Source: Phallusia mammillata
Taxonomy: Eukaryota; Chordata; Ascidiacea; Phlebobranchia; Ascidiidae
Length of the DNA: 64,000 nt
Direction: 5' to 3'
Assembly: GCA_003260075.1 (NCBI GenBank)
Contig: QLIY01000939.1
Coordinates: 1 to 64,000, forward strand
Shown: positions 1 to 12,606 of the stretch, piece after piece
Layout of the letters: each line of letters opens with the position of its first letter
Numbering within the stretch: position 1 is the first letter of the stretch
Position numbers and translations under genes: made by a program
The notes under the pieces: model-generated
Seen by the model: only the letters and a program-made list of their open reading frames with translations
The model's database searches: none
Told to the model about the DNA's origin: nothing

Positions 1-1088
1 TAATAAATATTAGCACCGATGATGTTTGTCTTGTTTTTCGGAAACAACGTACATCGGTAGGTCCGCTTTAAGCTACTGTCAAGTGAGTTCCTAACGTTGG
101 AAAAAGCCACTTCAACACTGATAAAAAGAAGGCTTTTGCTCGCACAGACGCACGTTGCCAGTATTCTGGTAAACTACGCATATGTAGCCCAGAAATTGTT
201 GATGCACTGAAAGTCAAGGCAATCTCTAATGCGAAATTAAGAACACATAAAAAATGTACCGCCGACTATATAGCACAGGGGTCACCAGACTACGGCCCGC
301 GAGGTCATTTCATCCGGCTCGCGACCCAATTTTTGGTTTGCCAAATCGTATTGATAACTTTGTTACATTCAAAACTTGATCTACTCCTTACGAAAGTTTA
401 CTGTCACGACATGTAGAATTAATATTACCGTACCTACTTTCATGGCATTGCAACGCCCAAGATTGATCCAAAGTCAGTTTTGTCACATCACAGACAAGGC
501 ACAAAGTGTTAATTGTGCGCAAACAATCGCATTTTTTTGTTACTTGTGACGTAAAATACATGCATTGCTTGTAAGATGAGACTAACTATACAATTTAACA
601 GTTTTTAAATGGATTTTTAGAACGACCATATCTTGGCGCCCATACAAAAATCGCCTCGTGGGCTGGACATCCATTTCACAGTAATGAAGAGTTTACTTTT
701 ATTTCCAAACAATAAGTTCGAAATCAGCTCCGACATTATTCCTATGCATTCATTTACAATTGTTTGCAGGTGAAAACTTTATAGTCAGATTGTGCTGCGC
801 CCCCCTTGCGAACCCCTCACGCCCCCCTAGAGGGGCGACCCCCAGTTTAAGAACCCCTGGTATAAGTCAATGGCACCTAAATTGTTGTTTAAAGTTGTAC
901 TCGCATATCTAAGGTCTCTATATTACTATTTTAGTCACAAAGTAAGGTATTTTTTAATTTAATAAATATAATTTTTGTTATTATATGACACAAAAACATA
1001 ATCATAAAATAAGCACAGGGAGATATTCGAACTTGGTGATTGACTTCAGTAAAAAACTACATCTAAAAGGTTAAGAGCGACTGCTTGA
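1..1088. other. Intergenic stretch, no gene seen
   Basis: No reading frame here resembles a known protein. The stretch is AT-rich and holds two hAT-like repeat ends, listed separately. It ends at a single N (1089), after which a misplaced copy of AMP deaminase exons begins. Confidence 0.6.
275..859. mobile_element. hAT-type MITE ends, possibly two different elements
   Basis: The left end reads CAGGGGTCACCAGACTACGG followed by CCCGCGAGG, a typical terminus of non-autonomous hAT elements. The right end, about 780-859, carries GTTTAAGAACCCCTG, the reverse complement of another hAT-type terminus. The flanking 8-mers (267-274 and 860-867) do not match, so these may be ends of two elements, or one element whose target duplication has decayed. 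No transposase frame lies between them. Confidence 0.4.
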
Positions 1089-1458
1089 NCGACTGTATTT
1101 CTAACCTAAGTTTTGAAAAAGTTACAAAAGTGTTTAAAATATTTAGGTGTTTGAATTCCTTGAGTTGGATCCACTTCATCTTAATGTGGATTCACTCGAT
1201 GTTCATGCTGTGAGTATTGATTGTCGTCGGATTGGCACCAAAAACAAGACAAGATAAACCCGCACTGTGTTTAGGACCGCCAAACCTTTCACCGATTTGA
1301 CCGTTTTAACAACCTGTACAGTCCTATGGGTGCTTCTGAACTGCGCGAGATTTTTCTCAAGACAAACAACGACATAAACGGAGATTACTTTGCTGAAATA
1401 ATAAGTGTAGGTTAATATGCATTTCTTAAAATTTTATAAAAACTTTTTTGATTTAAGG

Positions 1459-1688
1459 TAGGGGTCCGCAACCTTTTTTGCACTGCGGACTGCTTTTGAA
1501 ACTGACATTTTATCGGCCTTCAAAAACCTACAAATATTCAGGAATAAAAAAATAAATAAATTAGTTTATAATCCACGAGAAGCACGGGGAAAATGTTTCA
1601 AAGCACCTGACCTAAAAACGCATACGGTCCGGTAACAAACTCCTCGCGGACCGGTACCGGGCTGCAGACCAGCGGTTGCCAACCACTG
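1459..1688. mobile_element. hAT-type MITE in AMP deaminase intron 10 (allelic copy)
   Basis: A 230-bp element begins TAGGGGTCCGCAACC and ends GGTTGCCAACCACTG, forming imperfect terminal inverted repeats. It is flanked by 8-bp target duplications atttaagg (1451-1458) and atttaaag (1689-1696), matching at 7 of 8 positions. It has the same ends as the element at 52550-52783 and no coding capacity. Confidence 0.75.
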
Positions 1689-2161
1689 ATTTAAAGCATT
1701 GTATATTCAGTACAACGATGTAAAGCATACAGACATCTATAAGTGTAATTTCTGATGCTTTGTTTAGAATAGTTACACCAGAACTGGAAATCTGCCGTGG
1801 TTTGATTTCAACAAAATGATTGTTGAGCTTTTTAGTTCGAATGAAATATACTTATATGTTGCCATCACACTTCTTTTTGTGACGAAACCCAGTCCCACTT
1901 TGGTCAGATACAACCGAAATTCAGATAAGATCCTAATCTTTTGAGGCGGGATCATATATACTGCCTGATTTCAACGAAGGCCCCTTCAATAATCGTTTCA
2001 TCTCGTTATAATACAAAACTTAATAATACGCAGCAAGTCGAACAAAACCTGACAGAGCAGAAATACCATCTTCTTGAGCTGCGGATTTCAATATACGGGA
2101 AAAGTTACGATGAATGGGCAAGTTTGGCTCATTGGTTTTGTTCACACAAACTTGAGAGCAC

Positions 2162-2275
2162 CCACATACGCTGGCTCATTCAAGTTCCTCGTCTTTAGTA
2201 AGATTTCTTGTTTTTTAACCACATACGCTGGCTCATTCAAGTTCCTCGTCTTAGTAAGATTTTTTATTTTTTTAA
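2162..2275 (+). repeat. 57-bp tandem duplication across a splice donor (allelic copy)
   Basis: The 3' end of AMP deaminase exon 11, its GTAAGA donor and the following T-rich intron bases occur twice in tandem (starts near 2162 and 2219). The same duplication is present at 8458-8573 in the main gene copy. Confidence 0.7.
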
Positions 2276-3990
2276 CATAACTTACATATGGCTTCGGATG
2301 GTATCAAGCGTTTTTTCTAGATCACTGAAGTCACCATCAAAATGTCAAAAATAATTGGAATTTAGAAGAATTGAACTTCAGAATATGCCAATTTTGAACT
2401 GTTTTACGGATTTTTAATTACGCTTTAATGGCATGTAGCCTAAGGTTTTGTCCTTTTTTCAAACATTAATCGAGTTTTGTCACAATAGTTGATTACAAGC
2501 GTAACATGTTACATTATTTCGTCGCAGTGATATGTACAAGTCAAAGGGAGCGGTTGAAACGTTCGAGCAAATTCTTAACAACGTGTTTCGTCCGGTGATG
2601 GAAGCCACCGTGAAACCTCACAAACACAAAGAAATTAGTTTCTTTCTCAGGTAAAAAAAAGGTGTTGATGTGCTTTAAGGTAAATTATCGGGTCTCGGGT
2701 AGCAAATTTGAAGATGTGTAAACATACACCACGTGTGTGTAGTGTGTGTACCAGTTGAAACTGAAATAGGCTATAACGTATAAGCCTAAGGAGTTAATTT
2801 CCCAAATTAAACTTAAGACAAGCGATGTTTTTCAATACACAACAGCGCAGTTTTGCAAGCCACCAAATGATGTATGATTAGGAAACGCTTCAAATATCGG
2901 TTTGTGAGTTGTAACACGGTAATACCTTTATGTAGACACGTGATTGGATTTGACAGCGTCGATGACGAATCAAAGCAGGAAACAGGTTTTATGAAGAAAA
3001 GCTCTCCTACTCCGGACCAATGGATGCGCGACTCAAATCCTTCCTACACTTACTATATTTATTACATGTATGCAAATATTATGCGGATCAACCACCTTCG
3101 ACAGTAAGTTTGTGCTATTAAAGTCGAAAGCATTTTGAGCATTATAATGCTCACCAGCGCTCACATCAATTTAATATTGTGGGCTTAGTCGAAATACTGG
3201 AAGATTAATAGTGTCACATACGTACGTAGTATTTAGTTTACAGAGCAAAATTATGCAAAACACACACAAGCGGGAAGCATTTTATGATTTTCAGCCTTCG
3301 TTTATTAATATTTCGGTCGCTTGCGGTCCGGAAAGCTGCCAAACAGTCTCCTTATCCTACATTGAAAAATATAAACCTCCAAGTAGTTTGCAGTCCCAAA
3401 GCAATTATTGTATTGCACCTTGATTCTATCACAAAGCCTTTTTCGTACATCTCCAAAGAACTTGTAGAGTTTTCCCAATAAACTTTTCTTTTTACAATGT
3501 TGTTATACAGTGCACGAGGTATGAACACATTTGCTCTACGTCCTCACTGTGGAGAAGCTGGACATCTAGACCATCTGCTTACCGCGTTTCTTTTGGCCGA
3601 AAACATCTCACACGGGCTGGTACTGAAAAAGGCAGGTCGTAAGTCTAAACTGCTGCTACCTGCAGGACGTTATGTTACAAATAGTTCCCGTAGAAAAAAA
3701 TACAGCTTTGTTAAATTTTTCGTCAGTATTGGTTAGGACCTACCGAAAACAAACCAATCCCAAACGCGCTTAAACTTTTTATAAACAAAAACACATATCC
3801 GTTTCATAAATATAGCCTACGAGTAAAACTCTGTAACAAACGGAAAAGCAATTAAAANTGCCTTATTGAAATATAATGTGGGAACGTTAATTTAGTTTTG
3901 CGTCTTTTTAGGTTTGTTTCGACAGCGATAGTTTGTTTGTTTATTAGAGTCAGATAAACGGAGTGTTTAATTGTCTACCCACTGGGTCAG

Positions 3991-4265
3991 TACAAGGCTA
4001 AACATTTGACGCCATAGTTGTTTGATCAACCGAATAAAAAATAATTTATGACTTTGCTAAGCAAAGCGCTTAATAGTTCTGCTAACTCTCATTGTTTCTG
4101 ATCTGTACTGCTGGTTTACACCCCCCCCCCTGCTTGAGGCTAAACATTTGACGCCATAGTTGTCTGATCAACCGAATAAAAAATAATTTATGACTTTGCT
4201 ACGGATAAGCAAAGCGCTTAATAGTTTTGCTAACTCTCATTGTTTCTGATCTGTACTGCTGGTTT
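3991..4265. repeat. Flanking copy repeated across a 10-C run (4121-4130)
   Basis: Sequence starting at about 3991 (ggctaaacatttgacgcc) restarts after ten C at 4121-4130, with small differences including an 8-bp indel. This is the pattern of two overlapping allelic contig ends left unmerged across a filled gap. It lies upstream of AMP deaminase exon 1 and contains no coding sequence. Confidence 0.7.
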
Positions 4266-4691
4266 ACGATGCTGCCCAGGTGCGTGGTTTTATGTTTGTT
4301 AGGTCGTCGCAACATTCAACTGTTTTTGAATTGATTAGACGCAAAAAACACTGACCATAAACAACCCGTAGGCCTAATGGTATGTCAGTGCAACATTCTG
4401 TCAATATTTTGCTGTTGCCTGTATAAGCATATATGTGTGTTTTACAATATCAACAGTTCAGCACTGCGCAGTCCATAAGATATGCTCAAAACATAGTAAA
4501 TGTTGGAATCAAATTGATTCAATCAATGCACTTGACAACTTTTCTAAAGAGGGCCAATTTTTGAAAGCTAATCCAGATTTCAGACTGAGTCCTTTGACAA
4601 TCCCTTTTCAGTGACGTAACAGTTGCATTGTTTAGCGAAAACGTAAAACTGATCAGTAAAAACATAACCTTACACGAAAAAGGCATTAAAG

Positions 4692-7600
4692 ATGGGAAGC
4701 TGTTTATCTACATCAAGGGTCGAAACTGGTAAGTTAAGTACAAGTTACCTTATCTTGTTATTAGTTTAGTTTGACATTTGTTCTGCTGCATAAAAATGTA
4801 ATTTTCCTATAATTGCGGTTGGTTAAAACATGAACGAAATGTTGGTTAAGTAAGTTGAGTTCAAAGAAAGTATAAGTTACGAAAACAAGTTTTATTACAA
4901 TTAAATTTAATTTGAAACCTCTTACGTTGTGCGTGTCTGCTTATTTTACTTTAAACTAGAAGTTACATCGATCACGTCAGAAGAATCATACGGATCTATC
5001 GGAGAAAATGGTACAAAAACAACCCAAGTTGCACTGGCAGATGAGATTGTACGAATTCTCGCCGCGCAAGTCGACGACGAAACTGACAGCACTTCAACTT
5101 TCATCAACCCAGAACAATATACAAAGCGTCTCTCAGATATAGCGGAACGTTTGTTTCTGGTAAGTGTGCTAGGGTTATTATTCAAGGCTTAAAAGAAACG
5201 ATAAGAAAGACACAGTAATACTCAGGAGCGTAAAGCAACGTTTGCTATTTTTTTCACTAATCATGTGTTTTATAAATACTTTGAAGTAAAGGTTGCTTTT
5301 AGAACAACAGTCAATCTCCACTTTTTCGCTTTTCACCAATATTTTCACACATTATTACGCAGGAGGATTTAAAAACTGAGACCAAACGTCATGTCGAAAT
5401 GGGAAACGAGAAACCAATTGAACTTGAATCAGAGTTAACGAGGCGTCGCATGCAGAAACACAAAGCTTCGGTGTCGTTTGAATCTGGAATGACTTTTCAC
5501 ACAGGAAAACACAGACCTAGCATCATTCCTTTGGTTGCTGATCCAGAACTTGCCGAAGAACCAATTAAGTAAATCTTATAAGAGAAGCTTAAAACTTTTT
5601 TAAACAAGCATTTTTTGCATTGCGCTACAACGTTGTGTTATTTTCTTTCTTTCTTGACAGTGCACATAAAAGTTGAAGTAATTATGTAATATATCTCACC
5701 TCGCTGTCGATCTATCTGTATGAAATGAAAATCTTTTCGCTTCAAAGAAAATCCGACGTCCAGCTGCTAAGTCTTGCGAGGACCAGCCAAGCAGAGCTGA
5801 CTGATGGTGATGAAAAACATACTCCCATAGACAGTGTACTGCACGAAAATGGAAAAACATGGGAGGAGCGTGAGAGGGCTCTTGAACTACTCGACAAGAT
5901 TTCCTATCAACGCGTTTTTGTGTCAGGGAAAACGGAAGAGTTCGCCTTATTGGTAAGCGACATCAGCAGTGAAGAGTAGGCCTACTTCGAATTTGTGTAT
6001 TTTAACACCTATAATGTATTTTACACAACATGAATATTTGAAAAGTTCAGTGCCAGCAAGTAAGTTATGTTTTTTTTTCTTTCACCATAAAACTGATATA
6101 TAAGGTAAGTGAAACGTTAATTAAACGAATTTTCTGCCACCAAAATATTTAAAGGTTTTTATACGAAAACCAGTTTTACTTTCTCATGGTTTATTTACGA
6201 TTTCGTTTAAATTTTGCAGGAAATCCGTGATTCGTGTTTGAGCTTGATCCACGCTCTGAAAACTCGCCAGTATTACATGCGACGTGCAAGACAGCATTTT
6301 CCCAATGTCGTTGCTAAGTTTACAGCACAAGCAACTCATACTACATTTAAGCCTGCTGTTTATCCAGGTCTAACTCTTTTTTTGAATATGGTTGTAAATC
6401 CATGTCTAATCTAAATGTAAACCAAGTTTAAAACGATTTGGCTGCTACGTTGTTTCTTTTTGGTATTTTGGAGCTTCCTTTCCATTTTTGTTTTTCAATG
6501 CCCCAATATTTGAAAGAACTTGTGTCAAAAAATAGTTTTCTCCAAACAATTTTGTCTTTTTTTATTTAGACTACTTGTACCCAATGGAAAAGCCTCGCTT
6601 TCCAAACGACGAAAAGCACTGGTTAGTTACCACTAAACAAGGTGTGGTGTCAGTGATTGACAGTGAAACTGGAAAGGAAGTGCACCTGCCCTGTGGAAAT
6701 CGGGACAGTTTCGTCACTAATCGAAATCTTCTGTACGCACTGGTCGCTGACGGTCCACTGTAGGTATAACCCTTTTGTTTCAGTTTGTTTCCAGTTTGTT
6801 TCGTTGCGTAACATTTGTCACAAAAAATGTGTGGTTTTTAAAGTATTGTGCATATTTTAGAAAAGGAAATAGCATGAAATAATGCGCAACAATACAGATA
6901 CATTGGTTGTTTATTTTTAGTCAACTTGCATTTTAGTTTTACAAAACTATTTCTGTGGCAATTCTATGATTTAGTTTAACCTGCAATACCACAGGAAGTC
7001 GTTCTGCTACAGACGATTATCTTATCTCAAAAACAAATTTGGGATGCACCGACTTCTCAACGAGGAGTCCGAACTTGAAATGATGAAAAATCCTGGTCGC
7101 TCCTGCAGAAGAGATTTTTACAACGTTCGGAAAGTAAGGGTACTTAAATAATGGCAAAGTCTATTTTGGGACTATGTGATAGTTTACAGCTAGATGCGCG
7201 TTTTAACTTATAGGCTTAGATTTATGCGACAAATCAGCTATCGGCATCTGGTGTGTTCTGGATTTTTAAAACTTTAAAGGAAAAATTTGCAGGTAGACAC
7301 ACATATTCACGCTGCTGCATGCATGAGTCAAAAACACCTCCTCGGGTTTATGCAGGAAAAAGCTAAGAAAGAACCAAATCGAGTAGTTTTAAAGAAAGAT
7401 GGCAAAAAGATGACACTAAAAGAGGTCAAACCGACTGTATTTCTAACCTAAGTTTTGAAAAAGTTACAAAAGTGTTTAAAATATTTAGGTGTTTGAATTC
7501 CTTGAGTTGGATCCACTTCATCTTAATGTGGATTCACTCGATGTTCATGCTGTGAGTATTGATTGTCGTCGGATTGGCACCAAAAACAAGACAAGATAAA

Positions 7601-10600
7601 CCCGCACTGTGTTTAGGACCGCCAAACCTTTCACCGATTTGACCGTTTTAACAACCTGTACAGTCCTATGGGTGCTTCTGAACTGCGCGAGATTTTTCTC
7701 AAGACAAACAACGACATAAACGGAGATTACTTTGCTGAAATAATAAGTGTAGGTTAATATGCATTTCTTAAAATTTTATAAAAACTTTTTTGATTTAAGG
7801 TAGGGGTCCGCAACCTTTTTTGCACTGCGGACTGCTTTTGAAACTGACATTTTATCGGCCTTCAAAAACCTACAAATATTCAGGCCCCCCCCCCAACGAC
7901 ATAAACGGAGATTACTTTGCTGAAATAATAAGTGTAGGTTAAAATACATTTCTTAAGTTTAGGAAAACTTTTTAATACATTGTATATTCAGGACAACGAT
8001 GTCAAGCATACAGACATATATAATTGTATTTTCTAATGCTTTGTTTAGAATAGTTACACCAGGACTGAAAACCTGGACATCTGCCGTGGTTTGATTTCAA
8101 CAAAATGATTGTAGAGCTTTTAAGTTCGAATGAAATATACTTATACGTTGCCAGCATACTTCTTCCACTGGTCTTCTCACTTCGGTCAGATACAACCGAA
8201 ATTCGGATAAGATTCTAATCTTTCGATATGGGATCATATCCTGCCTGATTTCAACGAAGTCTCCCTCAATAATTGTTTCAGATCGGTAAATTTACTTAAA
8301 TTAAAGCCTTAATCATACTAATCTTGCAGCAAGTCGAACAAAACCTGACCGAGCAAAAATACCATCTACTTGAGCTGCGGATTTCAATATACGGGAAGAG
8401 TTACGATGAATGGGAAAGTTTGGCTCATTGGTTTTGTTCACACAAACTTGAAAGCACCCACATACGCTGGCTCATTCAAGTTCCTCGTCTTTAGTAAGAT
8501 TTCTTATTTTTTTATCCACATACGCTGGCTCATTCAAGTTCCTCGTCTTGTAGTAAAATTTCTTATTTTTTAACATAACCTACATAGCTTCGGATGTTTT
8601 GTAACTTTGGTTTTATAATGTGTTGTTCAGAATAAGTGGTATCGAGTAATTTTCCTAGATCACTGAAGTCATCATCAAAATGTTGAAAATAATTGCAATT
8701 TAGAAGAATTGAACTTCAGAATATGCCAATTTTGAACTGTTTTACGGATTTTTAATTACTTTTGACCTGTGAAGTTTTGTCCTTTTTCAAACACTAATCG
8801 GGTTTTGTCACAAATACAAAAGTTGGTTACAAGCGTATAAACATGTTCCATTATTTCGTCGCAGTGATATGTACAAGTCAAAGGGAGCGGTTGAAACGTT
8901 CGAGCAAATTCTTAACAACGTGTTTCGTCCGGTGATGGAAGCCACCGTGAAACCTCACAAACACAAAGAAATTAGTTTGTTTCTTAGGTAAAAAAGGGTG
9001 TTGATACGCTTTAAGGTAAATTGACGGGTCTCTGATAGCAAATTTAAAGATGTGTAAAAATACACTACGTCTGTGTACCACTTTATACTGAAATAGGCTA
9101 TAACGCCTTAGCCTTTTAATTTCAAGGAGTTAATTCCTCAAATAAAACTTAAGACACTCAAGCGATGTTTATCAATACACAACTACAGTTTTTGAAGCCA
9201 CCAAATAATGTATAATTAGGAAACGCTTCAAATATCGGTTTGTGAGTTGTACCTTCGTACCTTTATGCAGACACGTGATTGGATTTGACAGCGTCGATGA
9301 CGAATCAAAGCAGGAAACAGGTTTTATGAAGAAAAGCTCTCCTACTCCGGACCAATGGATGCGCGACTCAAATCCTTCCTACACTTACTATATTTATTAC
9401 ATGTATGCAAATATTATGCGGATCAACCACCTTCGACAGTAAGTTTGTGCTATTAAAGTCGAAAGCATTTTGAGCAATAACGCCCACCAGCGCTCACATC
9501 AATTTAATATTGTGTACTCAGTCGAAATACTAGAAGATTAATAGATACAAACGTAGTATTTAGTTTACAGAGCAAAAATATGCAAAACACACACAAGCGG
9601 ATAGCATTTTATGATTTTTAACCTTCGCTTTTTAATGTTTCGGTCAAAGACCGTCCGTAAAGCTACCAGAAAAGTCTTCTTATGTCATAAATTGAAAAAT
9701 ATAAACCTCTTAGTTATTTGAAGTCCCAAAGCAATTATTGTATTGCACCTTGATTCTATCACAAAGCCTTTTTCGTACATCTCCAAAGAACTTGTAGAGT
9801 TTTCCCAATAAACTTTTCTTTTTACAATGTTGTTATACAGTGCACGAGGTATGAACACATTTGCTCTACGTCCTCACTGTGGAGAAGCTGGACATCTAGA
9901 CCATCTGCTTACCGCGTTTCTTTTGGCCGAAAACATCTCACACGGGCTGGTACTGAAAAAGGCAGGTCGTAAGTCTAAACTGCTGCTACCTGCAGGACGT
10001 TATGTTACAAATAGTTCCCGTAGAAAAAAATACAGCTTTGTTAAATTTTTCGTCAGTATTGGTTAGGACCTACCGAAAACAAACCAATCCCAAACGCGCT
10101 TAAACTTTTTATAAACAAAAACACATATCCGTTTCATAAATATAGCCTACGAGTAAAACTCTGTAACAAACGGAAAAGCAATTAAAAGTGCAGTTTTTCA
10201 TCTAATTCCTAGCAGTTTATATAAGTTATTAACACAACTTATGTGAAATTAGTTAGGCTATGTTAAGAGTCATGATTTAGGAAATTTTGTTGTTTTTAGG
10301 TTCCTGTTCTGCAGTATTTATATTACTTGGCGCAAATCGGAATCTGCATGTCACCACTTAGCAACAACCACCTTTTTCTTGAGTATAACAAAAGTCCTTT
10401 TCCCGATTATTTTGCGCGTGGTCTCAACGTCTGTCTTTCCACTGACGACCCTTTGCAGTTTCACTTCACCATGGAACCACTTATGGAGGAATATGCCGTC
10501 GCTGCACAGGTGTTATAACCATTTTTTAATTAGAAGAGTTAAAAACACCAATGGATAAACCTATGGATTTTTTAAAATTAAAAGATTCTAACAGCCGTTA

Positions 10601-11457
10601 AGACAATCAACGCAGATAGTTGCCACCATTTTTGATCAAATAAAACATCGAAATAAACGAAACTCGAATAAGACGAAAATAAAAATCTACATTAGGCTAC
10701 AATTTCCACTCCTTGCAATTAAAGAAACAAAAAGGCTGTTGTTAAGGTCTATTATATAGCCTATTTATATAGCCAAATAGAATATTTAAAAAGATCTGTT
10801 TGGTGCAAACACACGGTTGCGGGTTCGGTATAGTTTACTTTTATCACATCTCTTCCATTCAGGTTTGGAAGCTGAGCGTGTGCGACATGTGTGAACTTGC
10901 AAGAACAAGTGTGCGTTTGAGCGGATTCTCACATCAGGAGAAACAGAGATGGCTTGGAGATGAATACAGGTTAATTCGGAGACGTAGCGTAGTTGCACGA
11001 TTGTGGAACTTCACTGAAAAAACAGTTTTCGGCTTTCAATCGAAGTTCATCTAAAGTTTAACTCTTGAAACGAATATGAAACAAAACAATGCAGAAAGCT
11101 CAGCGCATTTGGTCCGAAACGTTCAGTGTTTGCCAACCAGACGGACTAGGAACCGGTACTTTTCGCAATTAGTGGCTTCGGTGTTACCACAAATGCTTTA
11201 AAGTTGCAAAACACAACAAATGTTGAAACTATGTTAATTTAATCTTTAGAAGCGACGGGTCAACTGGAAACGACATCACAAAAACCAATGTTCCTGACAT
11301 TCGAATTGCTTTTCGCGAGGAGACTTTAGCTGAAGAGCTGCAACTTTTGACACAAGAGTTCTTGCTACAACCTCATTCAATCCTCGACATCGAACGACGA
11401 AGTTCGACCGGTGGTTTCGAACACGAGTGTGTTGCATCGTCACACGAGGCCTCTTGA
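4692..11457 (+). CDS. AMPD: AMP deaminase, 17 exons, complete
   Basis: Deaminates AMP to IMP in the purine nucleotide cycle. Exons: 4692-4728, 4960-5159, 5363-5568, 5748-5952, 6220-6367, 6570-6759, 6995-7133, 7293-7424, 7489-7551, 7617-7748, 8330-8493, 8865-8987, 9271-9438, 9841-9961, 10300-10509, 10863-10969, 11250-11457. All phases agree and give 850 residues, close to vertebrate AMPD2/AMPD3. Zinc-binding [11 protein letters not shown] is at 376-386, RPHCGEAG at 646-653, MSPLSNN at 693-699 and the catalytic-loop [10 protein letters not shown] at 723-732. The chosen start gives MGSCLSTSR, an N-myristoylation-like beginning unlike long vertebrate AMPD N-termini. Intron 14 starts with GC (9962) instead of GT. 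A possible AATAAA signal lies at 11503. Exons 9-14 also occur at 1090-3856 in an N-bounded block. Orthology to one vertebrate paralogue is not resolved. Confidence 0.93.
7799..7995. mobile_element. Truncated hAT MITE, 10-C filler and MITE-free allele
   Basis: The left third of the MITE seen at 1459-1688 appears at 7799-7884, then breaks at ten C (7885-7894). After the C run, the end of exon 10 and the start of intron 10 are repeated (from aacgacataaacgg), and that copy passes through the insertion site without any MITE. It reads as two alleles, with and without the element, joined by a gap filler. Confidence 0.65.
8458..8573 (+). repeat. 58-bp tandem duplication across the exon 11 splice donor
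   Basis: The last about 36 bases of exon 11 plus the donor and adjoining intron are repeated 58 bp downstream. The first donor is TA|GTAAGA; the second copy reads TTGTAGTAAAAT and is weaker. Using the second copy would read through an in-frame TAG, so the first donor is taken as real. The duplication is present in both allelic copies, so it is not one of the gap artefacts. Confidence 0.7.
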
Positions 11458-12606
11458 TCAACAACATTTTTTTTTATGTAAAGCATGAAATGCGAAACAT
11501 CTAATAAACGCGGGTGTTCATTTGAAGTTGTTATCTCACTGCAAAAAGTTCATGTAGTCATTCAAAAATCACATTTTTTGTAAGAGGCGTAATGCGCGTA
11601 AAACGATTGTTTAGATCAGTGATTGTTCGATAAAATAGTTCCCTAAAGGCCTATAGCTCAAACTTTTAAAGCAAACGACACACCAATCAGCAAAATTTTC
11701 TTACGTGGCACGCAAAATGCAAACATCTAAACGTGAAATAAGAGTTTGTTTCGCACAGTGCACGGCCCTCTAGTAAATAAAACTTTGAGAAGCAATGAAT
11801 TTAAGCGTCACTTTCGACTGAGCTGAATGGCTAGAACGTCCCTTGACATCAACGCTAAAGGTGGTCGACAAATCTATTATTGCCAGTGCAGTAATTTACT
11901 ACTCATAAAACATATCTCAATATCTAATGGGAACATGGACTTTTTGGGAATCAAACCGACTATATACATAACTTGGAAACATATCCCCCACCGTCACTGT
12001 TTCGCAATTATGTTGCTACGCTCTTGCGGAAATATCATGTTGGCTTCATGCGAGGTAACTATACTGTCTGGTTAACCAAAGGCACTTTTTTCGAGTCGGC
12101 TTTCGATAAAATGCCCGATGCAAACTCTGCCACTAATCACACAAAATGTCCCGAAAAAGATCCTGCGCGACCCTGTGACAAATTCTATTCGAACCTGCAG
12201 CGTTGTTTTGCCAACCTCTGCTGTAGAGGTAGGACTAATTTTGGCGTCCATAAGATTGCTCACGAATCTGTTTTAGGAGCATATAATAGCTTATCGGCCT
12301 ATAAGCTTACCAATGCTTCGGGCCTGAGAAATTATGCGCTAACTTAAAACGTTGTGTGGTAACTCTATCAACCTGTATTATTTGTGAGTCTTATGGTAAC
12401 GATGCTACTTAGTCCGACAGTAGCTACTGTTTCCGACAATAATTTATACTCAAAGCAGCACATTTTGGTAAAACCCAGCTTCCGTTCCAAAACACGCAAT
12501 ACACACATACACTGGTGCTATCAATATAAACAACTGAGGAACTTCCGGTAACCACCTTCATTCGCATTCCAACGCCACGGACTTTACATGCGTATGTGGA
12601 ATAGTT
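11458..12606. other. Intergenic between AMP deaminase and EIF2B3
   Basis: Holds the likely AMP deaminase polyadenylation signal (AATAAA at 11503) and one weak small reading frame (12112-12347, listed separately). Otherwise nothing is recognised. Confidence 0.5.
12112..12347 (+). CDS. Possible small cysteine-rich protein, unrecognised
   Basis: An ATG in reasonable context (AAAATGC) opens a frame of 78 codons with a Cys-rich stretch including CDKFYSNLQRC, a CX9C spacing of the type found in CHCH proteins. A possible 48-nt intron (12235-12282, GTAGGA...TTTTAG) has a length divisible by three, so both spliced (about 62 residues) and unspliced forms stay open. I do not recognise a family, and there is no second CX9C motif, so no function is proposed. 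It could be chance. Confidence 0.25.

Larger units (their letters stand above)
1090..3856 (+). other. AMPD: Misplaced allelic copy of AMP deaminase exons 9-14
   Basis: This block repeats 7430-10187 with scattered base and indel differences and starts and stops exactly at single Ns (1089 and 3857). It holds six AMP deaminase exons in correct order and frame: 1147-1209, 1275-1406, 2034-2197, 2528-2650, 2936-3103 and 3511-3631. These have the same lengths as exons 9-14 of the complete gene downstream. No exons 1-8 or 15-17 are attached, so it cannot encode an enzyme by itself. The N boundaries and intact splice sites favour an allelic contig placed beside its partner over a genuine partial gene duplication. 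A real segmental duplication cannot be excluded from sequence alone. Confidence 0.8.

Noticed and set aside
1090..3856. A second AMP deaminase gene
   Set aside because: Only exons 9-14 are present and both edges are Ns; no promoter or terminal exons.
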